DNA of 64,000 nucleotides from Leptodontidium sp. MPI-SDFR-AT-0119 (lineage: Eukaryota; Ascomycota; Leotiomycetes; Helotiales; Leptodontidiaceae), in assembly GCA_020726505.1 (NCBI GenBank), contig JAHLEZ010000039.1, forward strand, positions 310,001-374,000, given 5' to 3'. The notes below the pieces were generated by a model. It saw only the letters and a program-made list of their open reading frames with translations, was not told the origin of the DNA and ran no database searches. Position numbers and translations under genes: made by a program. Positions 11,182 through 22,880 of this stretch are shown in pieces. The stretch's first letter is position 1, and each line of letters begins with the position of its first letter.

Positions 11182-14100
11182 ATGCCGTTCCTACGGGGCG
11201 GACCTCCGCTTTCTCTGTTCTTCATCACTATTCTTACGATCTTGCTGGCTACTGGAACAGATGGATTCTTCCCGTCTGACTGGCGAGAGAAGTATTTTGG
11301 TGCTGGTGGTGTCTCCCACGAAGCGCAAACAAGAACGGCCTTCGATGACCTTGCCGCCGAATTCTTCCCTGATATCTCTCCTCTCACCAAAACCATGATT
11401 AAAGCACGCACTACTTGGTCAGAAGCCAATATGAAGGTCGACGAAGACCAGACATCTTCAGCAAAGCATTTCGATGGGGAGAACTTTGCCGGTGGCCAGG
11501 GCCTCTTAGTCAAAGCAAAGACGGATATTGCCACTGCCCTTAATAATGGAGATGGTGAAAGTGCCCGCAATTTTCTGGGGGCCGCACTGCACACGCTGCA
11601 AGACTTCTATGCTCATACCAACTGGGTGGAGACTAAAGGAGGCGTCATCAACTTCGACTTGGGGAAAGCCGGTGTCTCCCTAGACCATGCTGCTTTCGCC
11701 GACCGTACCTGCAACGAGTGTACGGCTGGAGGCATCGGCCGAGTCATCTTGGGATGCCACAACTGTGATCATAATACGGATGGATTCTCACAATTGACAA
11801 GTGGATACTACTTCGGAGAGGACTCTCCAGGCGGCGGCATTAGCATTCCTGATTGGAAATGTCATCATGGTAGAATACTATCTATCTGCCCCCCTTTCTA
11901 TGATATTGATAGCTAAGTGTTTTGTGTGCAGGTGGAGCCACGGACTCGAGAATCGGTGCAGCACTCGGTGTTATTACCAGCGATGCCTTCCGCGATGTTA
12001 CCCCTGGTATCAACAAAGACAGCAACAACTGCTTCTTCTCCCCTCACCACATGCATCACAGTGATGCTGTTGATCTTGCCATCAAATCCTCAAAACAATA
12101 CATCAAGGACGTCATCGCCGATGGAGCTCTCACAGAAAAGCAGAAGAAATTGCTCTTCGGCGTGGGTTCTACTATGGCTTTTGCTATTGATACCACTGGA
12201 AGTATGTCAGGTATCATTGCTGCGGTTAGAGAACAGGCCATTGCTATTGCCAATGCCCGTCTTGGGACCAAAGATGAACCTATTGACTACGTCATTGCTC
12301 CCTTTAACGATCCCTTCACTGGTCCTGTGTTCAAGACCACCGACTTCGACACATTCAAGATCGATATCGGAACATTGTTTGCCAGTGGTGGAGGAGACTG
12401 TCCTGAATTGGCCTTGACCGGAATGCTCGATGCAATGAACGTCATGGATGGCCCAGCGGATCTCTTCGTCATGACCGATGCTGCAGCTAAAGACTTCGAC
12501 CTCTCAAGCCAAGTCATCGACATTGCCGTTGAAAAGCGCATCAATCTCCATGTCTTCAAATTCGACAGCTTCTGCGACGATGGCCTTGCTTCTAAACGTG
12601 ATCTTTCTATACGTGTGGATTCGGCATCGAACCGTGTCTACTCATTGCTCGCTGCTGCGACGGGAGGAAGTTACCATTCTCTTCCAACAAGCGAGACAGG
12701 CAGTATCTCTACTCTCCTCGACAGTCTTACTTTGAGCGAGAGCGTAGCTATCTTTAAAGTCGTCGATACTGCCAGCTCGACCAAGACGCTTTCATATAAG
12801 CTTCCTATCGACTCCAAGATGACCGAGTTCAGTTTCTCTATCAAAGGAGCCGGCTTTGATTTCCAAATCACGAAACCTGATGGCAGTGTCTTTGACGTCA
12901 CGTCTGCGGGAGCGACCTTGACCACGGTCTCAGATGGAAAATTCCTCAACGTCAAGAATCCAGCTATTGGCACGTGGACTGCCACTCTCAGCGGTGTAGG
13001 AGATTTCACTTGCGATGCTACTGGCGTTAGCTCTCTACACCTGTCGAAGTTTGACTTCGTTACCTTGAGAGGAAGACCAGGGCATACCGGTTACTACCCT
13101 ATCACCGGCCAACCTGCATACGACCACGATGTCGCCGCTGTTGCAATGATTGACGGTGATTTCTCCACAGCAACATTTAATCTTCGTGCACCGGACAATT
13201 CTCAGGTCATCAGTGCCAATATGACTGCAGGTTCTGGAGCAGACGGAGCACCACCAACTAATTCATTCTATGGCGAAATGCGTTTGGTTCCCGGCACGCT
13301 CTTTGCATACTGTGAGGGCCTGGACGCCGCTGGCGCACCGTATCTGCGAATGCTATCATCAGTCTTCACCCCATTCTTTTCGAATACCAATGTCACTGGC
13401 TTCAATGATACGGATATCTTTGCTGGTATCAATATCAATGCCAGCACTAGCAGCACCGCTTCCTTGACATCGTTGGTTACATCTTCAACTCTTTCTTCAA
13501 CCCTTTCTTCCACCTTCACAAGCTCCTCCTTGAGCACTCCGGGATTCTACAACATCTCGTCAAAGTACACATCCACGAGCTTTGACTCGAGTAACAGCGC
13601 TTCCACTGCACCCTACAGCCACTCGTTACCCACGTCTGGCGAAGTATACCCAACCCCCGCATACACATATCCAGAGTCATCATACACTCCTCCTAAGACT
13701 GGCGTGATATACACCCACTCAAAATACATGACCGGAGGTGGAGACACCATGACAACGACGGTTTACACAACCACGTCTGTCTGTCCTATCACAAGCACGA
13801 CTGTTGATCACGCAGGAGAAACCAGCTACATCACCACTACGAGTTTGACAACTCTGACTATTACAACAGCTTGTGCTGTTCTTTGCCCTACATGTGTAGG
13901 AGAGAACTACCTCCATCACACCGGCACTGGACCATGGTACTCAGCGGATTCAAGCGTTGCACTGCACGGTTATGAGCCATCAAAGAGCTATGGTGCCAGC
14001 TACGAAGTCAGTGGGACAGTTGAAGGTTACGAAGCAAGCCCCACGAGCTCTGGACATGATCGTAGCGGCCATGGAGGCCATGGAGGATATCCCTCGTCGG

Positions 14101-14438
14101 CGAACGGTCACAATGAATACGAAGCAGCGCCAACCAGCTATTACCCGCCAAGCGACACGCCAAAAAATGGTAGTCCAGAGCACACTACCTCCAAATCTGT
14201 AGCATCCGTTGTCCCCGTCCCAGAAATCGAGCCATCTGTTGCTGCACCAGTTGTTAAATACCCAGCTACCACTATTCCCGAGGGCACAGAAACAGCCACA
14301 ACTCCTGTGTATGGAACAGGCGCTCCATCGGAAACTACATACTCACCAGCCACTTTCACGGGCGCGGCAGGCGAGATGGGAGTCAAGATCGGAGCCATGA
14401 TCGCGGCTGTGGGAATGGGTGTTGTTGCCGCATTGTAA
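11182..14438 (+). CDS. Secreted Het-C/VWA7-like protein with vWA domain and GPI-anchor signal
   Basis: Two exons (11182-11869 and 11932-14438) give 1064 aa. A signal peptide covers residues ~1-28. Residues ~40-300 resemble the N-terminal helical domain shared by VWA7 and Het-C-type proteins, with SHEAQTR, KHFDGENF and LHTLQDFYAHTNWVE, plus a CNEC/CHNC cysteine cluster. A vWA domain begins with an intact MIDAS loop, DTTGSMSG at about 316-323, so metal-dependent ligand binding is likely. Beta-rich segments follow, then a long Ser/Thr/Pro-rich stalk (~520-1030). The C-terminus (GAMIAAVGMGVVAAL after small residues) looks like a GPI-attachment signal. The protein should therefore sit on the outer membrane or wall. 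A role in cell-surface recognition or adhesion is inference; family members are linked to incompatibility only by the Het-C resemblance. Confidence 0.85.
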
Positions 14439-15349
14439 ATGCGATAGTCTAATAGAGACCTACTTCAACAAAAAAAAATTTGTTTAGGAAAGTAGTGATG
14501 ATTGATTGACGCTGAGATGTTGGATTGGGATAGTAGGAGTGTTATGATGTATTATTCGTTCAACCTTTTTTTGAATTGACGCTTAATATTCAACATTGTT
14601 TACTGTCACTTCGATTTAATATTTTATATTGTATTGAGTACCTTTCTCTGGTTTGGCAAGATTGAGAGAGTAAGTTCTGGCGTTAATGGGGGAGTTTGAT
14701 GCATTCTAGAGTGGGATCATATTGGTGCAAGGTACACAGTGACGCACCTATTAGAATCGACCAAAGTAGGAAGACGTGGCGGCTGTAGACTAGTTGTGGG
14801 CTTTGTTTGCTACTGTAAAGGATAATCTAAACACCAGAAAACAATAAACCAACCCGTGTATCATACGATTAAAGCAAGCAAATAAGCAGTGTAACTCTCT
14901 AGAAAACACTTGCACATCTTTGCTTTTGTATCCCTCGTCCTCGTGCCCACGGTCACGGGATCGGCTAGACAGACCCTCCGACCGAGGCTCGCTTACTGAG
15001 TGGGCAACTGCGCCCCTGGGAGAACGGGCAACGGCGAGAAGTTAGCGTGGAAGTAACGAATTCCCCTGGTTTTAGTGAGTTACCAAGCCTGTCCGACCCT
15101 AAGATAGATAGATACACGAGCGAGATGCCAACCCCTGGTTCTATGCAGCCTTAGCCACTAGCAGCCCTACCCTTCCTCCCTTCGTATTGCTTGATACCAG
15201 CCAGGAAACTTACGGGATAAACTCACTAATTTAGAGACTGGGGAGTGTGTAGGGCACGTTCCAACTTCATTAGACTAATAAACTAAGCGCGAGCCCACGC
15301 TCCTTCTCCTGATCTCCTTTGCACTCCTTTGACCACTTCGTTTCTTACC
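14439..15349. other. Intergenic, nothing recognised
   Basis: Separates the vWA gene from the glycosyltransferase block. I see no gene, tRNA or repeat. Confidence 0.5.
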
Positions 15350-16865
15350 ATGCTCTACAGATGTAGTCTTCGACCTCTCGCCTATCGACGACCGCAGTTG
15401 CTTGCCGTCCTTCTCCTGGTCTTGGTACTCTACCTTTGGCCAAAGGGGAAACAGGATGCGGACTACTATCGAGAAAAATACCCTCTAGCTTGGAAGCATG
15501 TCCATCTGCCAAGCGAGCAGGGAGGTAGTACGTGATTTCATTCCACCTTGGCCCTTCAGCCCGATCTCAAGAGGCAACATTTGTTCCTTGGCTAACAAGC
15601 GCACCCTTTAGTCTGGTATATCCCCCCCAATTGGCTGAGGCCGACCGATCCTCTTCCGACCACGATCGTCGAGGCAGCTCACCTAGCATACAGCCTAGCC
15701 ATGGCTTCCTCCCGCACAATCCCGTACTCCTCCATCCCCCTCATTGTCCATCAGACTTGGAAAGACACAAAGGTCGATAGATGGCCACAAGATCTGGCGC
15801 ACGGCGTGGAGAAATGGCTTAGCTATGCAACAGTTGGCGGCAATGCCAGTATGGCATATTTCTTATGGCTGGATAAGGGCTGTAAGCAACTGATTGCCGA
15901 GTCGGAACCACAGATTGTGGACATCGTTGATGCATTACCATTGCAGGCTGAGAAGTCCGACGTGTTCAGGGTAGTGGTGTTGAATTCAATTGGCGGAATC
16001 GTACGTGTGTACTATGATGTCCAGGAGGAATGAAACAATTTTGGTTCGTAGGATCATGCTAATCACCATGATAGTACGAAGACATTGATACCGTACCCCT
16101 ACGCTCCCCAGCGTCATGGCTAGACGAGACCGACATCTCCCCCTGGAAGGACACAGAAACGGGCAAGACTTACAGCACAACTAGCAACCCCTCGCCGTCT
16201 GTGAGTCGTCCGATACGGCTCCTCCTAGGTATCGAAGGCGACAATGACCCAAACTCCGACGCATATTGGCGCATGGGTTACAACTACCACGTTCAACTGA
16301 CGCAGTGGGCCTTTGCCTCGGCGCCGCGTCATCCCATCCTCGACCGTGTGATCTCGGCGTTTACGCAGCGGGTAAATCAGCTGGCGAAACCCTATGGCGG
16401 GAACGTCACTGCTGCGGCGAGGGCTGGAGAGCTCAAAAAGGAGGATCCACTGAAGCTCGCAGGTCCAGAGGCGATCACTGCTGCGGCAATGGAATGGTTG
16501 CAAGGGAAGGCTGGCTTGAGGTGGGACGCCCTCTCCGGGCTGAAAGATGGAGGGCGGAGTAAGGTGGTGGGGGATACGGTTATCTTTCCCATCACGGCGT
16601 TTAGGTATTGCCCCTCGTTATTTCTGCCGCATCTTCCCTCTTTTATCTCTTCGTTCTATTGTTCTAATTGCTGATTTGGATGTGGAACAGCCCAGGAAGG
16701 GGAAGATTCGGCAACATGGGTTCAAAACCCGTCACAGATCCTGACGCCCGCGTTTGGCATGGTGGCCAAGGGAGCTGGAAAAAGATTGATTTAAAAGTGG
16801 AGTTTGGGAAATTCTGTAGGACAATGTTTGGCTCATGTAGGGATTGGTCACCGGTTCCTCAATAA
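15350..16865 (+). CDS. OCH1-like GT32 glycosyltransferase
   Basis: Type II membrane protein of about 423 aa, probably a Golgi mannosyl- or related glycosyltransferase. Exons are 15350-15527 (or -15524; two overlapping donors change one codon), 15612-16000, 16075-16604 and 16691-16865. A helix at ~16-32 is the signal anchor. GT32 marks are PLIVHQTWK at 103-110, a LPLQAEKSDVFRVVVLNSIGGI block (here quoted in part as EKSDVFR) and the metal/sugar-nucleotide DxD motif, EDID, at ~191-194. The C-terminal half has GYNYHVQLTQWAFASAPRHP and a final GSWK...W region. The preceding in-frame TTG at 15329 is not used because the ATG at 15350 opens the basic head of the anchor. It converges with the GT69 gene 205 bp away and opens the glycan block. 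The sugar transferred cannot be told from sequence. Confidence 0.85.
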
Positions 16866-17046
16866 AATGAATATATACATTCCACACCCTGGCCCACACC
16901 GAGTCCATCTCGGCCGCAAAAGTAGCTCTTTATTTAGGTGATTCGAGCATGGTTCTACTTTCAGAGGTGTAAAATTTGATATGATCCTAAAGAGAAGAAA
17001 CTGGTCGGCCTTTCCATTGTAAATCACATATTCATTTATCGACATA

Positions 17047-17068
17047 TTTATCTATCTATCTATCAATC
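17047..17068. repeat. TCTA/TCAA microsatellite
   Basis: Short tetranucleotide run (TTATCTATCTATCTATC then AATCAATCA) in the convergent spacer between two glycosyltransferase genes. Likely of no coding meaning. Confidence 0.6.
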
Positions 17069-17070
17069 AA

Positions 17071-18603
17071 TCACGAATCAGTTTTAGGCCAAGGCGGGAT
17101 CGCTGCTTCTTCCCAATTCGTGCCTGTGTTCGGGGACATCATGGCGCCCTCATTTATCACCAGCAACTGCCGCGTGCTGCAGAAGCCGTCACGCGTCGCC
17201 GTACGGTTAACACGCTGCAAGTAGCCCTTCGCCCTCCACAGTGAATGGTCCTGAGCTTCGGGGGTGTCTCTGGATGTCAGTTGGCCCGTCTCGCGTTCTG
17301 AGTTGAAGTGGTATCCCCGTTTCTGCCGCACGGGGATTGCAGAAGAGGAAGATGGCGGGGTAGTGCCATCGTAGGCCCAGGTCCAGTCGAGCACTGTTGA
17401 TCGGGGAATCTCGTTGCGACGCGGGTTATATTCCGGCATGTGAGTGAAGTGATTGATGAGGGCGTTGGGGACAATAAAGAGGCGCTCGAAGCGGCGGACC
17501 AGAGGTAGCCAGCGGTAGGTACTCGCTTTGTACGCTACCCTAACGAATGGGTTCATGTAGATGCCGGTGCTGCCATCGGTCACGTTCTCGGCATCGTTGG
17601 GAATCGCCTGGAGGTCGGAGTGTACGAGACAGCATTCGCTGCTGTCCCAAAAGGGTTCGTGCTCGGAACGGAATCTGATGGGGGTCGTGCCAATGGTGGT
17701 ATTGTGCTGACCAGCGGCCGCTTGGAAGTATTTCGCATCGAAGGCGACCATACCTCCCCAGCAGCTCTTGACCCGGACGGAGTCAGTGTTGCTCAAGACG
17801 TCACGTCGACTGATGCCGTCGCCTTTACTTGCGAACCACGGATAGATTCGCACACCTGGGTAGTAGCCATCGAACGACCTCAATGCAAACGTATCGTAGA
17901 ATTTCCAGCTATGGTGAAAGTCGACCGCACATGCCGCCTTATACCCCGTCTTCCCATCATGCCTGACGTTGGTAGCGAAGAGCAACCTCGCTGCATCGGA
18001 AGCTTGGAAGAACACATCGTTGAGGAAGAGGATCTTATCGAACCGCTTCGACAACCCGTCAAGTGGTGCTAGAGCTCGATTGCGAATGGCAGCTAGGTAG
18101 GAAATCCGCTTGACTCGATATTCTCCTGGGGCGACTTCTACTCGGTATAACGAGCTCCAGTCGATTGGCTCCATCTCCTCTGCCACTATCGTATTATCGC
18201 AACCCGCCGCACTGAGCCTCGCTTCCAACTCTCGCATGGCCGCCAACGGACCGCCATACACTGACACATATGTTCGCTCCGGACCTAATAACTTGCATGT
18301 CTCGATCAGGCTAGTCCCCCAGTCACCAAGTACGAGCTGACCGTCAACGATATTGGCTGCGATAAAGACATTTTCTGGAGGGATGGTGAACGAGGCGGGG
18401 TTGGAGTAGGAGGAGTTGAACACAACTTGCAACGCGAGCACGACGATGATAGCGGGGACAGGCTTCTTCAGCAGTTGGAGGCACCGCCGCAGGCTGTAGG
18501 CAAGCAGGTAACGCGCTCGCTGATAATGGTGAAAGTGTTTGTCAAGCCGAGTGTCGGACTGTGGAACTCGCTCATAACCACGGGCGAAGACTGGGTTTCT
18601 CAT
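17071..18603 (-). CDS. CAP59/CMT1-like GT69 glycosyltransferase
   Basis: Intronless 510-aa type II membrane protein, with a basic head and an anchor helix at ~48-64. The family is the cryptococcal alpha-1,3-mannosyltransferase/CAP59 group. Supporting blocks are IAANIVDGQLVLGDWG (81-96), YVSVYGGPL (112-120), ISYLAAIRNRALAPL (~167-181), KILFLNDVFFQASDAARLL (190-208, with the acidic FLNDV motif), AACAVDFHHSWKFYDTFALR and SCWGGMVAFDA. The C-terminal ~100 aa are proline/serine-rich and less conserved. In Cryptococcus such enzymes act on capsule or surface mannan; in ascomycetes roles are less clear. It is transcribed leftwards, head-to-tail with the second GT32 gene. Confidence 0.88.
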   Translation of the reverse strand: MRNPVFARGYERVPQSDTRLDKHFHHYQRARYLLAYSLRRCLQLLKKPVPAIIVVLALQVVFNSSYSNPASFTIPPENVFIAANIVDGQLVLGDWGTSLIETCKLLGPERTYVSVYGGPLAAMRELEARLSAAGCDNTIVAEEMEPIDWSSLYRVEVAPGEYRVKRISYLAAIRNRALAPLDGLSKRFDKILFLNDVFFQASDAARLLFATNVRHDGKTGYKAACAVDFHHSWKFYDTFALRSFDGYYPGVRIYPWFASKGDGISRRDVLSNTDSVRVKSCWGGMVAFDAKYFQAAAGQHNTTIGTTPIRFRSEHEPFWDSSECCLVHSDLQAIPNDAENVTDGSTGIYMNPFVRVAYKASTYRWLPLVRRFERLFIVPNALINHFTHMPEYNPRRNEIPRSTVLDWTWAYDGTTPPSSSSAIPVRQKRGYHFNSERETGQLTSRDTPEAQDHSLWRAKGYLQRVNRTATRDGFCSTRQLLVINEGAMMSPNTGTNWEEAAIPPWPKTDS

Positions 18604-19015
18604 ACTGGTGGGGGAGGTTTATCAGCGTCTGCAACTAAAAACAAAAAATAAAAACTGCGAAGATGAAGCTAGTGAATGGCCATCAACAAGTTTCTTTCAA
18701 TTTATTCGTACATCATAAATATCGTCAAACAGAACAAATGTGTCGCAGAAAAATAGAAAGAAGAAAGGAAAGGGTTGGTTTGGCTCGGCTAAACACATCC
18801 CACTACGATAGGCGGGGATCTAGTTAAAATTAAGGCATGATTAAGTAATTCAAAAGCTTCTACGGGATCCTAGAAGGGGTAATAACTGCAGCCTTAACAT
18901 AGCGTGCCGGCCACGGCCACACCAACAGGACCCAAATTCCTCAAAACCACTTTACACTTGATCTACGAAATATGTACTATGTAACGCTCGTTCCCCCTCA
19001 AACCCAAAATCAAAG
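18604..19015. other. Short intergenic spacer
   Basis: About 410 bp upstream of the GT69 start and downstream of the next minus-strand gene. No ORF or repeat of note. Confidence 0.5.
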
Positions 19016-20221
19016 TTATACAATCTCACTTACATATGCATCTGCACCCTTAGAAATAGCCCTGTTCGTCGTCCAGGCATATCCCAAAAGCACTGGTTTA
19101 TGCAGGTGATCACCACACTCACTTCGCCGCCACTTTCGACACAAAAAGGCCGCAACCCCTAACATAATCGCCACAAATAACAAGCCCATCTGTACTTCCG
19201 CCTTGCCCAGTGATACTATTAATCGACCATCGTAAGAGTGCCATGACGAGGAACCGAGATGATGAAACAAAGGAGTAACGACGTTCCCATTCAGGCTGTG
19301 CAGATTGGGATTTGTTTCTGGTCCCGCAAGGATTTTCAGATCTGTTCTGTTCGGTTGAAGAGTGTGGATGGTTCTGCAATGACCAATGTCAGTATGAGAT
19401 TTGTAGCCCCTACCCTGAAAAGTGCGCAACTTACGAAGCATAATGGCAACCTGTGCTGAACATCACAGTTGGGTACGGCAGTCCAAGCCAGTTCTTATTG
19501 TAAACAGGTAGATTCTTCACCAACTGTCCCACGAAAGGATTCTGTCTGCTCGCCATTATGAAACCGACCGAGAAACCAGAAGGGTGTGCTGCTGGAGCGA
19601 CGAAGCCAAATCTGCGTAGCGGCCCTAAAGAACGAACACAGTTGAGATCCATATCAAGAACAATTCCTATCGAAACGTCAGAACTTCATCTCAGCTGGAG
19701 CCAGCTGCGTTCTTAGAAACTGCCCACCCACCTCCATATTGATATAGGACCATGTATCGCAGGGCATCTATCTTCTGGATCGGAAACCTGTAGTTCTCCC
19801 ACGTCTGCTTGAAATCCGGGAAGTGCTCCGCCACAAACGAGGTCGCACTCTCGTCGGTCCAGAGGTATGACTTCCAGCCCGGGTGGTAATGAAGACAACT
19901 CTCTCTCGCATCGAGCCAATTCGCTCGCGGAGAGCTCTTGCTGAGGGCGATATGATGGAGAATGGGAGGAACAAGATCGGCATGTCCAGGAAGTGCTGTG
20001 TCGACTTCTTTAGGGTAATTCCGGAACGAGACGTCAAAGGCATCTTTCTCATTCGAGATCAGGAACTCGGAGGCGCGATTGTTCCATACCATGGGCATGC
20101 GAACAATTCCCCAGGCGATCTTGAGAGAGGTTCGAAAACAGTACAGCGCGAGAATCACTGATGCGAGTAACAAGACGACTCTTGCACAGCTGCTGTGACG
20201 GAAGAATCGAGATGGTGCCAT
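19016..20221 (-). CDS. GT32 glycosyltransferase of the inositol-phosphoceramide mannosyltransferase (SUR1/CSH1) type
   Basis: Three exons (20221-19732, 19666-19435, 19373-19016) give 359 aa. An N-terminal anchor helix spans ~14-29 and a second helix near the C-terminus (GLLFVAIMLGVAAFL) follows the catalytic domain, as in the yeast MIPC synthase subunits. Family blocks are PPILHHIALSKSSPRANW (85-102), HPGWKSYLWTDESA, PIQKIDALRYMVLYQYGGG and the DxD motif DMD at 168-170, then STGCHYAS and a GSSSWHSYDG-like end. Relatives add mannose to inositol phosphorylceramide in the Golgi. Here the acceptor may differ, given the neighbouring de-N-acetylase and GT69. A second intron sits in a normal family position. 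Confidence 0.87.
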
Positions 20222-20909
20222 AAGTTGTTGACGTTGATCACTTCTTTAGACGCAACGCCCGTAACTTGGGGCCCCGACCAACTTTGAGGGAATGTCGCGC
20301 TGCGGTATTTTGGCATTCTTCTCCACCGTCTCGTAAAAAATAACTGCAACAGAAGTCGATACTAGCACGAGCTCCGACTGGGCACAAACTGGCTGCAGAT
20401 TATCCCATTAGTCACACCACTCATCCTTTAGGGGCTCTATAGATCCCTCCCAAAGCACGATCGTATCATAGTTTAGAATGCAACAACCGTAAATTCCCCA
20501 TTAAATTATCCATCCCCGATAGCTCCACCTTTACGAAGCTCTGACTAGAGACCGCCCGGACGCAGTAGTTTGCAGATGAAGCCCTGGCGAGGTCGCATTA
20601 TAAAATTGAGGGCGATGTCCCTGGAGCGCTTTGATAGGCTGGCTAAGAATACGGAGGATCTTAAACGCAAGCACGGTAGTTGACACTAACGCTAAACTCA
20701 GCAGCTCGTTCCAGAAGATGACACACACTCGACGCGATTTGAGGAGGGATTTCGAATATTTCCCAACGAGGAGAGACACGAGAGGTAGCGAGCTCGATTA
20801 TTGGGCTAGCAAATACGAAGTAGCGCAAAACCTTCCTTCCATAATTAATGAACGCCTCAGCACTACTCGGCCCAACTGTCCGCCCGCGCGCTGAAGAAGA
20901 TCCATCTAC
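20222..20909. other. Intergenic within the glycan block
   Basis: About 690 bp. An open frame at 20531-20779 (minus) begins with GTG rather than ATG, has no family match, and is not called. Probably promoter for the gene at 20221. Confidence 0.5.
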
Positions 20910-22103
20910 CTATGTGGTTTGCTTGCGAACCCTCCGTAGATTATTGAACCAAACATAGCGACTAAGGATCATGTACAGGTTGCGATCCCAAGAATATTGG
21001 CTGGCGTGCTTGGCAAAAGCTTGTCGCGATGCCAAGTACCGGCCCCACGTGTTAGCGACTAGAACCCCCCCGTCCCCGTCGTGCGAGCCGGGATCGCCAG
21101 CCCGGCCCTGAGAGAACAGGGCCTGCAGGATCCGCCAGGAAAACGGCCCGGACGTCAGGGGGAGATCCAGGAGAAAGGTGTATTTGCGGATCAGCATCGT
21201 GGTCGACAACATATAGGTCGCTGGAGCGTGCGCATCTGTGCTTGCATAATTCCTGCGGCGACGTTTTTAGTTTCAGTATTAATTAGTTTGCGAGGGCGTG
21301 ATTATCACGAATGTCACATGAACATCTGGCTGGCTGAGATCGATCGATCTCATGTAATAACGTACCTAATGGCGGCGCTGACAGCTCGATGATTGACGTG
21401 TCCGGACACACCTCCCTCGTCAAAGGTAATGATCTTGAAGCAACCGGGGCCCCAGATTAGCAGAAGTACCTTAGATCAAAGAGAACAGGGACTGCTGCGA
21501 ACTTACCACATCCACATGCCACTTTTGGACGTATTCTTTGACGATGCTTTCAATCAAGCTTTCATCCCACCAGACTCTGGGGTTGTCCTGAATCTCCGGC
21601 CAGTCCAGCGCAACACATCGTGTTTCCTCCACCCCCAGAGCCGCGCAGGAGCCTTGTAGCTCGGCTTTTCTCGTGTCGCCGATGCCCTCGTTGTTTCCTG
21701 TGGGGCGCTGGTCAGTCCGGTACTGTAAATATCCTATTGTGGCAGTGTGGCCGTCTGGCCGGCGTGACTCACCTGTGGACATCACCAGGAGGCCTCCAAC
21801 TGTGTCAGGGTTTCTGTCCAACACCCCCAATATACTCGGCGCAAAGAACAGACATTCATCATCCGGGTGCGCGGTGACGATCAACAGGTTCTTCGCTTGC
21901 TGTAATTCTGCTGGGAGCAGGCGGAAGTCTGACCCAACAACATAAGCCAGCAGTATCTGGAGGACGAACGGCGTTATGGCGATAACTAGAATCAGACGCA
22001 AGAGAAGTCGCCGAATTTTCCGAGGTGGTGGATAGGGTAGAATAGATTTCCAATTGACCCATGCCAGGCCTCCAATTTCAGGCCGCATCTGACCTGATTT
22101 CAT
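20910..22103 (-). CDS. PIG-L/GPI12-like GlcNAc-type de-N-acetylase
   Basis: Four exons (22103-21773, 21697-21507, 21433-21366, 21252-20910) join to 310 aa. An N-terminal anchor helix covers ~32-56, with the catalytic domain after it. The zinc-binding AHPDDE motif is at 78-83, and the second signature, FDEGGVSGHVNH, is at ~178-189 across the third exon. Both are intact, so activity is expected. Classic GPI12 removes the acetyl group from GlcNAc-phosphatidylinositol in the ER. This copy lies among glycosyltransferases, so it may be a paralogue that deacetylates another GlcNAc-containing lipid or glycan. Whether the genome has a second, housekeeping copy cannot be seen here. Confidence 0.88.
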
Positions 22104-22880
22104 CGCGAGATAGGTAGGAAAGATAGATACTCGTGCTGGCGAAAACTGCTTTTTCTAACGGTCGCCAACAGGTTGAAGGTGACTTAAATCAAGGTTGAAG
22201 TCTCCCGCTAAGAATGATAGGAGATTGAGGTACGGAACGCACGACTGACTGGCTGGCTCTCGGGAAAGTTTGCTGGTCTGGTTGCCGAGTCCCTGCGGGC
22301 CCTAGTGCAGGGATGACAGCCTCTCCCCTACCTGCCTAGTCGCGAATCCGAAAGAGGGTGGCCACCTGCATGACAGAACCAAAGCGTCCTTTATCCACAG
22401 CCACCTATTAAGATTGCCTAATTTGTGGTAATATGAAAATAAAACTCCCGTATTCTTCCTATAGGAGGTGGAACCGAACAGTAAGCGTGCGTTGTGGAAA
22501 TATAGACTTTTTTTAAGTTCTAGAACCTTGCCTGTGTTATTCTTTCACTCCCAAGATCTACGGAGTAGGCTAACTTGTCATATGCGCTGGACTATTAATC
22601 TAGCTGATTACGAGATAGAACTCCTGCTTGTCAAGTCTCTTGTTGGACGGGCTTGTTGGACAGGAAACAGCTGAAACAGCCTGTGTTGAGGTTTTGACTC
22701 TCCAATTAAGGTGACCACCCCCCGCTTTACAAGGGAGCGAACAAAGGAGACTGACTAGGGCTCACTGGACTGCGGCTTACTGCGGAAATTGTAAATCAAG
22801 AGCTATATTCTCTCAGAGGCATGTATGTGAGAACTCTTTGCAGACAAACACGGTCACAGAGTAGATGATAACCCAGACGA
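22104..22880. other. Divergent intergenic region
   Basis: Lies between the de-N-acetylase (minus) and the sugar-nucleotide transporter (plus), so probably holds both promoters. No ORF with support. Confidence 0.5.

Noticed and set aside
16721..16740. tRNA B-box-like GGTTCAAAACCC
   Set aside because: Lies inside the last exon of the GT32 gene with no matching A box or cloverleaf.
20531..20779. Minus-strand frame within the glycan block
   Set aside because: Starts with GTG; no homology features; overlaps a frame on the other strand.
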